Source of the DNA: Microbacterium wangchenii
GTDB taxonomy: Bacteria > Actinomycetota > Actinomycetes > Actinomycetales > Microbacteriaceae
Length of the DNA stretch: 64,000 nucleotides
Direction: 5' to 3'
Assembly (NCBI RefSeq): GCF_004564355.1
Contig: NZ_CP038266.1
Span: 434,001 to 498,000, forward strand
In this document: positions 50,340 to 57,008 of the stretch, piece by piece
How positions within the stretch are numbered: position 1 is the first letter of the stretch
Layout of the letters: each line of letters starts with the position of its first letter
The notes under the pieces: model-generated
Told to the model about the DNA's origin: nothing
Databases searched by the model: none
Seen by the model: the letters and a program-made list of their open reading frames with translations, nothing else
Made by a program: the position numbers and the translations under genes

Positions 50340-51338
50340 GTGGCGGCGATGCCGAATGAGGGGGCGACCGAGCCGGAAGTGTCGTTCGATGTCCTCGCCG
50401 CCGATCTGCAGCGACTGCGGAGGGAGGCCGGCGACATCTCGTACGCCGAGATCGCCGCCCGCATCGCCGCCCGCCGCGAATCCGAGGGCATGAGTGCGGG
50501 CGCCGCCCGCATCGCCCGCTCCACCGTCTTCGACGTCTTCCGCCCGGGCCGGCGGCGCGTGAACGCCGACCTGGTGCGCGAGGTCGCGCTCGCCCTCGGC
50601 GAGGACGAGCAGTCGGCGGCGCAGTGGCGCCAGCGGAGCCTGGACGCACGGGGGAGCCTCACCGCGGACGTCTCCGCCGCCCCGGCTCCCGCACCCACGC
50701 CGGTCGCACCTGCCGTCCACGGCCCGGGAGAGGGTGCCCTGCGGGTCGCGCTTCTGGTGGCGGTGCTGGTCGGATGCACCGGGCTGAACCTCTTCGGAGC
50801 AGCGGTGGTCCGCCGCTGGGACCTGCCCATATTCCTCGACATGATCGGCACCGCGACGGCGGCGTTCGCGCTCGGGCCCTGGTACGGCGCCCTCGTCGGC
50901 GTGACGACCAACGTGCTGGGCGGCATCATCCTGGGCCCGGAGAACGTGCTGTTCGCCGTCGTGAACGTCACCGGCGCGGTGGTGTGGGGCTACGGCATCC
51001 GCCGTTTGGCCCGCACGATCCCGCGCTTCGTCGTGCTCAACGTCGCGGTCGCCTTCGCGTGCACGCTCGTGGCCGTGCCGGTGAACGTCCTCTACGACGG
51101 CAACGGCGGTCATCTGAGCGACGCCGTCATCGCCGCGATGCGCGACGCCGAGGGCCTGTGGGCGGCGGCCTTCTCCGCCATCCTGCCCGTCTCCGTCGGT
51201 GACAAGGTCATCGCCGGGTTCCTCGCCCTCGCCTGCGCGCGCCTGCTCGGCCCGTTCCGCCTGCGCGAGCCCCAGCCCCCGCTTCTCGTGCCGGGCGGCG
51301 TGGGATCGCCCGCCCACCGGACCCGGATGACCGCCTGA
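50340..51338 (+). CDS. Fusion of a DNA-binding-type HTH domain to an ECF-S-like membrane domain
   Basis: A 332-residue protein with two unlike halves. Residues 14-100 look like an XRE-type helix-turn-helix (SFDVLAADLQRLRREAGDISYAEIAARIAA, STVFDVFRPGRRRVNADLVREVALALGEDE). A Pro/Ala linker (110-128) leads to six hydrophobic helices (133-300). Parts such as FLDMIGTATAAFALGPWYGALVGVTTNVLGGIILGPENVLFAVVN resemble the S-component of ECF vitamin transporters. A membrane-tethered regulator sensing a small ligand is one reading. The frame is intact with no internal RBS, so it is a genuine fusion. An ATG at 50349 is an alternative start. Confidence 0.65.
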   Translation: MAAMPNEGATEPEVSFDVLAADLQRLRREAGDISYAEIAARIAARRESEGMSAGAARIARSTVFDVFRPGRRRVNADLVREVALALGEDEQSAAQWRQRSLDARGSLTADVSAAPAPAPTPVAPAVHGPGEGALRVALLVAVLVGCTGLNLFGAAVVRRWDLPIFLDMIGTATAAFALGPWYGALVGVTTNVLGGIILGPENVLFAVVNVTGAVVWGYGIRRLARTIPRFVVLNVAVAFACTLVAVPVNVLYDGNGGHLSDAVIAAMRDAEGLWAAAFSAILPVSVGDKVIAGFLALACARLLGPFRLREPQPPLLVPGGVGSPAHRTRMTA

Positions 51339-51339
51339 G

Positions 51340-52068
51340 TCAGCGGGACGATTTCGGCGTGCGACCGCGCACGATGCCGACGAAGGCCTGCACGTCGGGG
51401 GTGTCGCCTTCGCGCAGCCAGGCGAGGGCCATCGTCGAGGGCGGTCCGTCGGTGAGCGGCCGGTGGGCCACATCCCGTCGGGCGTGCAGCCGGGCCAGCG
51501 ACATGGGCACGATGACGATCCCGACGCCGGCTGCGACCGTCGCGACGGCGTCGGCTGTGGTCCCGGGCGGGTCGAAGGCCGGTGCGACCCCGCCGGGGAC
51601 GACCGGGCGGAGGACGTCGTCCCGCGGCACGATGACGACCTCTCCGGCGAGGTCTGCGACCGCCAGCTCCTCGGCGGCGGTCAGGTGCGACTCCGCCGCC
51701 ACGACGGCGACGGGAACCTCGGTGTAGAGGGGGATGACGTGCAGTCGGTCATCCTCCAGCGGCAGGCGCACGAGTGCCGCATCCACCGTCCCCTCGGTCA
51801 GTGCGGTGTGCTGCTCGGCGACGGTCAGCGGGACGAGCTCCAGGGTGACCGCCGGCACCCGTTCGCGCCACGCGGCGATCCACTTTCCCGGTGTCGCTCC
51901 GGGCACGACGCCGAGGCGGAAGGTGCGCGCCTCCGGGCGAGGGGCGCGCTCACGGGCAGGGCGGGGCGGGGATGCGCCGGCGCCGCGGGGCGCAGACCGG
52001 CCGCGCGGCGCGGGACGGCCGCTCTTCCGCGCGGGGCGGGAAGAGTTCGACCCGCCGCTTCTCGCCAT
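51340..52068 (-). CDS. Stand-alone LysR-type substrate-binding domain protein
   Basis: A 242-residue protein. Residues 1-46 are a basic, Pro/Gly-rich, probably disordered tail (R-P-A-P-R-G-R-S). Residues 48-230 match a LysR effector-binding domain: FRLGVVPGATPGKWIAAWRERVP, ALTEGTVDAALVRLPLEDDRLHVIPLYTEVPVAVVAAESHL and GVGIVIVPMSLARLHAR. No HTH precedes it, so it cannot bind DNA in the usual way and may act as a dominant partner or ligand sensor. It shares a divergent start region with a DUF1304 gene. The start context is weak. Confidence 0.75.
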   Translation of the reverse strand: MARSGGSNSSRPARKSGRPAPRGRSAPRGAGASPPRPARERAPRPEARTFRLGVVPGATPGKWIAAWRERVPAVTLELVPLTVAEQHTALTEGTVDAALVRLPLEDDRLHVIPLYTEVPVAVVAAESHLTAAEELAVADLAGEVVIVPRDDVLRPVVPGGVAPAFDPPGTTADAVATVAAGVGIVIVPMSLARLHARRDVAHRPLTDGPPSTMALAWLREGDTPDVQAFVGIVRGRTPKSSR

Positions 52069-52090
52069 GCTGCCAGCGTATCCGGCGCGC

Positions 52091-52096
52091 TAGGTT
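52091..52096 (+). promoter_or_regulatory. -10 box TAGGTT, leaderless promoter of the DUF1304 gene
   Basis: TAGGTT lies 7 bases before the ATG at 52104; no RBS. Confidence 0.5.
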
Positions 52097-52103
52097 CGAG
52101 CCC

Positions 52104-52502
52104 ATGGTGGCGATCCTCGCGACGGCGCTGGGCGCGTTGGCAGCCCTGGTCCACGTGTACATCTTCGTGCTCGAGAGCATCCGGTGGAGGGCTCCACGGG
52201 TCTGGCGCCGGTTCGGGATCGCCGACCAGCACGCGGCGGACACGGTGCGTCCGATGGCCTACAACCAGGGTTTCTACAACCTGTTCCTCGCCGTGGGGGC
52301 GGCGCTCGGGCTGGCACTGTTCTGGGCCGGCGGTCCAGGGACCGTCGCCGACGTCGCCGGGCGCACGCTCGCCCTCTTCAGCCTCGGCTGCATGGCCGGC
52401 GCGGCGTTCGTGCTGATCACGACGGGCCGGCGCTATCTGGCAGCAGCCGCCACGCAGGGCGTGCTGCCGCTGGCGGCGTTCGTGCTGTTCCTGTTCGCCT
52501 GA
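52104..52502 (+). CDS. DUF1304 family membrane protein
   Basis: A 132-residue membrane protein with four predicted helices. HVYIFVLESIRWRAPRVWRRFGI and MAYNQGFYNLFLAVGAALGL are the DUF1304 signatures (the FE/LES-x-x-W and NQGxYNxFL motifs). Its function is unknown. Leaderless start (TAGGTT). Its stop abuts the stop of the convergent hexapeptide-repeat gene with no bases between. Confidence 0.85.
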   Translation: MVAILATALGALAALVHVYIFVLESIRWRAPRVWRRFGIADQHAADTVRPMAYNQGFYNLFLAVGAALGLALFWAGGPGTVADVAGRTLALFSLGCMAGAAFVLITTGRRYLAAAATQGVLPLAAFVLFLFA

Positions 52503-52931
52503 TCAGGCGGCCAGGCGCAGGCCCCGCCGGTCCGTGGCCACGGTCTCGCCGTCGGCGATGCTCTCGTCGTCACCGATGAGCGAACCCACCGCGACGCGAG
52601 CCTGCGTGCCGATGTGCGCCCGTACCCCGATCTTCGCGCCGGCACCCACCGCGGCGCCCGATCCGATGTGCGCGTGCGGCGCGATGCGAGCCTGGGGACC
52701 GATGACGGCGTCGGATTCGACCCACGCGCCACGCCCGATCTGGGCGCCCTCGGCGATCAATGCTCCCGGTTCGACATACGCCCCCGCTTCCACGAGCGCG
52801 CTCGGGTGCACCTTGGCCCCGTGCGCGATGAGGCCGCGACCGTTCACGTGCTTGCGGTAACGCAGCGTCTCGCCCCGGTCGTTCTCGATGTCGATGTAGT
52901 TCTTACCCACGATCTCCTCCGGCAGCGCCAT
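52503..52931 (-). CDS. Left-handed beta-helix (hexapeptide-repeat) protein
   Basis: A 142-residue protein. Residues 33-123 consist of about 15 hexapeptide repeats (LIxxGA, VxxxAx, IGxxxx: for example ALIAEGAQIGRGAWVESDAVIGPQARIAPHAHIGSGAAVGAGAKIG), giving roughly five turns of a left-handed beta helix. No acetyltransferase or carbonic-anhydrase His ligand set is clear, so it may be structural or a small trimeric transferase. The N terminus (IVGKNYIDIENDRGETLRYRKH) is conserved-looking. Convergent with the DUF1304 gene. TATTCA near 52950 could be its -10. Confidence 0.7.
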   Translation of the reverse strand: MALPEEIVGKNYIDIENDRGETLRYRKHVNGRGLIAHGAKVHPSALVEAGAYVEPGALIAEGAQIGRGAWVESDAVIGPQARIAPHAHIGSGAAVGAGAKIGVRAHIGTQARVAVGSLIGDDESIADGETVATDRRGLRLAA

Positions 52932-53073
52932 TCGGCACCGTCATGAATACCCAACGGTCGGCCGCCGGAATTCATTCCCGCGCATGATCCGTCGCGCGGG
53001 GCGTCCGCGACGGTACGGGTCCGAACACGAGGATCTCCCGTAGGCATCGATCTCGTCAGAGACTTGACAACGA

Positions 53074-53110
53074 CGCCCGCGCGTGCCGGATCGACCGGCA
53101 CGCGCGGGCG
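53074..53110. terminator. 16-bp perfect hairpin terminator after the O-demethylase gene
   Basis: CGCCCGCGCGTGCCGG (53074-53089) pairs perfectly with its complement at 53095-53110 around a 5-base loop. It lies 17 bases beyond the stop of the minus-strand demethylase gene. A short T-rich run (TCGTTGTC) follows on that strand. Confidence 0.75.
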
Positions 53111-53127
53111 GAGGCGCTGCGTACGGC

Positions 53128-54510
53128 TCAGGCGGGCACGCTCGCGCGGTACGTCGTCCGGGCCTTCTCCGTGAGCGGAGCGGGCTGCACGGTCGCGCGG
53201 ATCTTGACCTGCACGTGGTCTTCGACCTGCAGCTTGGAGGACGGTGTGTCCTCACCCCACACGACCTCGACCTCGGTCCCCGGCTCGGCGAACTCGGGTT
53301 CCACGACGGCGAGGGAGAGGATGGCGCGCTCGTTGGCGGAGTATCCGGTCCAGGTCGACAGTCCCACGACCCGGCCGTCGGCTTCGACGCGATCGAAGTG
53401 GAAGGTGTCGTACAGCGCCATCGGGAGGTTGAAGTATTTCGCGCCCGGGCCCTCGTGGAACATCGAGCCGACGGCCTTCTCGACGTCGTCGCCGTTCCAT
53501 ACGAGCGTCACCTTCCGCCGCGCGGAGTCGGACCCTTCCGCGGCTCGCCGCTCCAGTGCTTCGCGGCCGATGAAGTCGTGGTCGAACGCGACGATGCGGC
53601 CGTAGTCCAGTTCTTCCGGCGTGACGTAGTAGTCCTGGATGTCGGGGGAGTAGAAGCTCCCGCCCAGCGGGGAGATGGTCTCGTACGCGTTCGCCGTCAG
53701 CCAGCGGCGGTAGTCGGCGAGGCGCTCGTCGGTGTAGATGGCCGGCAGTGGCCGGGGGAGCCACCCGGACTCCAGAGCGTTGGTGTGGTACGCGCGCCCG
53801 CCGACTTCCACGAGGTCGAACTCCTTGCCGGCCTCCAGGAGGGCGGAGTGGACCGCCTCGTGGTCCTCCCACGGTCCCCACATCTCGAACCCGGGCTCGC
53901 CCGCCATCCCGTGGCGAAGCGCGCGGACCTCCTTCCCGCCGATCGTGAACCGGGTCATGCCGAAGAAGCGCAGCTTGGGCGGCTGCGCCCCCGTCGCCCG
54001 TTCGATGACGTCCAGGGCGCCGGGGCCCTGCACCTGGTAGCGGTAGACGACAGGGTCGCCCTGGCGGACGAGGGAGTTGTCATCGCGCCAGATCTCCACG
54101 TCGTACCCTCCGGTCACGGCGTGGTAGTGCAGCCAGTTGATCGACGGCGGGATGCCCACCGCCTGGTACTCGTCGTCGTCGAGGTGGAAGAGGATGTTGT
54201 CGCCGATCACGTAGCCGTCGTGGTTGACGGCGACGAACTGCTTGGCCATGTCGACGGGGAAGTTCTCGACGCTGTTGACGGCGAGGTCGCGGATGAGCTT
54301 CAGCGCGTCGGGACCCTTGATGTTCAGATCCGCCATGTGGTGCGACTGGTCGAACAGCACCGCGGTGCGGCGCCAGGCGAGCTGCTCGTCCCGCCAGTTG
54401 CGGAATTCCTGGACGACGCGGGGCACCACGGCCGGCGGCGTCTGGGACTCCCACAGCAGTTTGACCGGGCTGCCGGCGGCGGCGATGGCTTCTTCGAGAT
54501 TGTTGGGCAC
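53128..54510 (-). CDS. GcvT/LigM-like tetrahydrofolate-dependent aromatic O-demethylase (candidate)
   Basis: A 460-residue protein of the glycine-cleavage T-protein superfamily, resembling LigM (vanillate/3-O-methylgallate) and DesA (syringate) demethylases, which pass an aromatic methyl group to tetrahydrofolate. Family landmarks are AVLFDQSHHMADLNIKGPDAL, VNHDGYVIGDNILFHLD, RFFGMTRFTIGGKEVRALRHGMAGEPGFEMWGP and FIGREALERRA. The start is the GTG at 54510, preceded by AAGGAGG at 7 bases; the frame's farther Met has no RBS. Divergent from LysR, whose ligand is probably the aromatic substrate. DmdA-like or GcvT functions remain possible, but no glycine-cleavage genes are nearby. Confidence 0.7.
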   Translation of the reverse strand: MPNNLEEAIAAAGSPVKLLWESQTPPAVVPRVVQEFRNWRDEQLAWRRTAVLFDQSHHMADLNIKGPDALKLIRDLAVNSVENFPVDMAKQFVAVNHDGYVIGDNILFHLDDDEYQAVGIPPSINWLHYHAVTGGYDVEIWRDDNSLVRQGDPVVYRYQVQGPGALDVIERATGAQPPKLRFFGMTRFTIGGKEVRALRHGMAGEPGFEMWGPWEDHEAVHSALLEAGKEFDLVEVGGRAYHTNALESGWLPRPLPAIYTDERLADYRRWLTANAYETISPLGGSFYSPDIQDYYVTPEELDYGRIVAFDHDFIGREALERRAAEGSDSARRKVTLVWNGDDVEKAVGSMFHEGPGAKYFNLPMALYDTFHFDRVEADGRVVGLSTWTGYSANERAILSLAVVEPEFAEPGTEVEVVWGEDTPSSKLQVEDHVQVKIRATVQPAPLTEKARTTYRASVPA

Positions 54511-54577
54511 TTCGGTTCCTCCTTGAACGTGGCCGTACGACCGTCCCGCCATTGTTGACACGGACCAGGCCGCAGGT

Positions 54578-54587
54578 AAAACATGTT
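54578..54587. promoter_or_regulatory. Candidate LysR box in the divergent region
   Basis: AAACATGTTT, a perfect palindrome within TAAAACATGTTTA-like flanks, lies between the LysR gene and the demethylase gene. TTGACA (54555-54560) lies about 17 bases upstream and could be the -35 of the LysR gene, with the palindrome at its -10. This suits autorepression and ligand-dependent control of both genes. Confidence 0.45.
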
Positions 54588-54619
54588 TATTTCACGTCCC
54601 ACCACAGGAATGCTGGTCA

Positions 54620-55582
54620 GTGCCGTCCATCCCCTTCACCCTGCGTCAGCTGGAGTACTTCGAGGCTGTCGCCGGCGAGGGCTCCCTCGCCGCCGCCGCC
54701 GAGCGATCCCGCGTGAGCGCGGCTGGCCTCGCGCTGGCCATCGACGAGCTGGAGCGCCACCTCGGGGTGCAGCTGTTCGTGCGGCGCAAGGGACGCGGCA
54801 TGACCCTCACCGGTGAGGGGTCGCGGATGCTGGCCCACGCCCGCCGCGTCCTCTCCGGCGCCGAACTTCTGGGAGCCGAGGCCTCGCGGGCCGCCGGGTC
54901 GTTGAGCGGCCGCCTGTCGGTGGGCTGCTTCTCGACGCTGACCCCGTACTTCCTGCCGGCGATCCTGGAGCACTTCGGCCGGGAGCATCCGGACGTGCAG
55001 CTGGACTTCGTCGAGGCGGATGCCGCGTCCCTCGACGAACTGCTCCTGCGCGGTCGCATCGATGTCGCGCTGCTGTACCGCGTCGACGTGTCGCCCCAGC
55101 TGGCCTTCGACCCCGTCCGCAACTACCGGCCGCACGTCCTCGTGGCCGCGGATCATCGTCTCGCCGGCCGGAAGGGCGTGCGCCTGGCCGAGCTGGCCGA
55201 CGAGCCGCTCATCGCACTCGACGTGAACCCGACCCGGACCAACACGGAGCGCATCTTCCATCTCCTCGGCCTCGAGCCGCGCGTCGGTCATGTCTCCGGG
55301 AACTATGAACTGGTGAGGTGCCTGGTCGGGCGCGGCCTCGGCTACGCCGTGATGTTCCAGCGGGCCTCCGCCGACCGCACCTACGACGGGCATGACGTGC
55401 GTCGACTGACGCTGCTCGATCGCGTGCCGCCGTCTCTCGTGGGCCTCGCGCGTCCGGCCGGCGCGCCCCGCACGGCGCGCTACGCGGCGCTGTTCGACAT
55501 GCTGGTGTCGACCTCGGGTGCCCGCGAAGGGCGTGAGTCGATCGCGGCCTCCGCACCGGAGGGCCGGGCAGGGCGCGCGTAG
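54620..55582 (+). CDS. LysR family transcriptional regulator
   Basis: A 320-residue LysR-type regulator: N-terminal HTH TLRQLEYFEAVAGEGSLAAAAERSRVSAAGLALAIDELERHLGVQLFVRRKGRGMTLT and effector domain LSVGCFSTLTPYFLPAILEHFGREHPDVQLDFVEAD with VSGNYELVRCLVGRGLGYAVM. The GTG start lies 38 bases downstream of the palindrome. Divergent from the LigM-like gene, which it probably activates in the presence of an aromatic acid (inference). Confidence 0.87.
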   Translation: MPSIPFTLRQLEYFEAVAGEGSLAAAAERSRVSAAGLALAIDELERHLGVQLFVRRKGRGMTLTGEGSRMLAHARRVLSGAELLGAEASRAAGSLSGRLSVGCFSTLTPYFLPAILEHFGREHPDVQLDFVEADAASLDELLLRGRIDVALLYRVDVSPQLAFDPVRNYRPHVLVAADHRLAGRKGVRLAELADEPLIALDVNPTRTNTERIFHLLGLEPRVGHVSGNYELVRCLVGRGLGYAVMFQRASADRTYDGHDVRRLTLLDRVPPSLVGLARPAGAPRTARYAALFDMLVSTSGAREGRESIAASAPEGRAGRA

Positions 55583-55625
55583 CCTGCGTGCGCCGCCTGC
55601 CATACTCGTGCCCGAGGAGGCACGC

Positions 55626-56225
55626 ATGCCCGCAGGCCAGGAGGGACGCCGGCTGCCGCTGCGCAGCCCGGAGGAGCTCGACCCCGAGCAGAGCGGACTC
55701 TACGCGCGGATCGTGGGGGGACCGAGGGCGTCGCAGTCCGTCCCGGTGACGGCGCCGGATGGATCGCTGCTCGGCCCCTTCGCGGTGATGGCGCTGGCCC
55801 CGGAGGTGGGCGACGCCGTGCAGCAGCTCGGTGCCGCCCTGCGGTTCTCCGCCGGGCTGGACCCACTCACGCGGGAAGCCGCCATCCTGCTGGTCGCCGC
55901 GCACCACCGCTGCGAGTTCGAGTGGTTCGCCCACTCGGCGCCGGCGGGCCGGGCGGGGCTCACGGAGGACCAGCTCGCCGCGCTCCGGGACGGGCGGGCG
56001 CCGGAGGAGCTCCCCCCGCTCACCGCGGCAGCGCTCGACGTCGTCGGGTCGCTGCTTCGGCACCGGTCGCTGGACGATGCCGAGTACGCCGCGGCGGTGG
56101 CGTCGCTGGGCGAACGGACGCTCGCCGAGGTGGTGTGGCTGACCGGCTACTACGCCATGCTGGCCGTGGCTCTGGCGACCTTCGAGCCGCCCAACCCGCT
56201 CAGTGATGGCGCGATCTTTCCCTGA
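55626..56225 (+). CDS. Carboxymuconolactone decarboxylase family protein
   Basis: A 199-residue protein of the AhpD/CMD superfamily. The active-site helix reads LTREAAILLVAAHHRCEFEWFAHSAPAGRAGL: a conserved Glu, the Cys-Glu-Phe-Glu-Trp run and a His in the typical CMD pattern, without the CxxC pair of AhpD. FAVMALAPEVGDAVQQLGAALRF precedes it. It might act on a gamma-carboxymucono-lactone or be a peroxidase-like enzyme; position beside the LysR-demethylase pair favours aromatic metabolism. RBS GAGGAGG 5 bases before the ATG. Confidence 0.82.
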   Translation: MPAGQEGRRLPLRSPEELDPEQSGLYARIVGGPRASQSVPVTAPDGSLLGPFAVMALAPEVGDAVQQLGAALRFSAGLDPLTREAAILLVAAHHRCEFEWFAHSAPAGRAGLTEDQLAALRDGRAPEELPPLTAAALDVVGSLLRHRSLDDAEYAAAVASLGERTLAEVVWLTGYYAMLAVALATFEPPNPLSDGAIFP

Positions 56226-56231
56226 CCCGGA

Positions 56232-57008
56232 TCAGGGGGATTGGCACACCGGGCACCAGAAGACGTTGCGTTCGCTCGTGGCGGTGGCGCCCAGGGAACC
56301 GGCGAGGATGATCGCGCCGCATCGACGGCACGGTTTGCCCTCGCGCCGGTACACCCAGGTCCGGCGTCCGGGCCGGGAGTCGCCGGTGAAGGTGCGAGCG
56401 CTGCGGGAGAGGTTGGCGCGGATCATGCGCACGCCGACGTCCAGCAGCGCGGCCGCATCGATCTCGGCGGCCGGGCGCGTGGGCGGGATGCCGCGGACGA
56501 AGAGCATCTCGTTGGCGTATTCGTTGCCGAATCCGGCGACGTTGCGCTGATCCAGCAGCGCCACGTGCGCGGCCCGAGAGTCCGCGCCCAGACGGCGCGC
56601 CGCCTCCGCCGCATCCCAGTCCGGCCCCAGCGGGTCGGGGCCGAGGTGGCCGACGATGCGGTCCTCGTCCGCCGTGGGCAGCACTTCCACGAGCGCCAGG
56701 TGGAACCCGACCGTCTCTGCGTGCGCGGTGCCGACCACCGCACGGGCGGCATGCGTGGATGCTGCCCAGCGCTGCCCCGGCCGGTACACGTCCCACCGGC
56801 CCTCCATCTTCAGGTGGGAGTGCAGCGTCCACGCGCCGATGCGCTCGAGCAGGTGCTTGCCGCGCGGTAGGACGGCGACGACCTCCTCGCCGCGCAGGTC
56901 GGCCGTCGCACTGCGCGGCACGCGGATGTCGAACCGCGTGACCTCGTGCCCGACCAGCGCATCGGCGAGGCGTCGCGCGGTGCGGTGGACGGTGTCGCCC
57001 TCAGGCAC
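56232..57008 (-). CDS. nei2: Formamidopyrimidine-DNA glycosylase/endonuclease VIII family (Nei2 type)
   Basis: Base-excision repair glycosylase/AP lyase, 258 residues. The mature N terminus PEGDTVH carries the catalytic Pro (residue 2) and Glu3. The helix-two-turn-helix NVAGFGNEYANEMLFVRGI follows, and the C-terminal zinc finger has CRRC...CPVC (Cys residues spaced for zinc). The start is the GTG of GTGCCTGAGG, overlapping the lhr stop by 8 bases. This lhr-nei pairing recurs in mycobacteria and other actinobacteria (Rv3296-Rv3297), so joint repair function is likely. Confidence 0.88.
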   Translation of the reverse strand: MPEGDTVHRTARRLADALVGHEVTRFDIRVPRSATADLRGEEVVAVLPRGKHLLERIGAWTLHSHLKMEGRWDVYRPGQRWAASTHAARAVVGTAHAETVGFHLALVEVLPTADEDRIVGHLGPDPLGPDWDAAEAARRLGADSRAAHVALLDQRNVAGFGNEYANEMLFVRGIPPTRPAAEIDAAALLDVGVRMIRANLSRSARTFTGDSRPGRRTWVYRREGKPCRRCGAIILAGSLGATATSERNVFWCPVCQSP

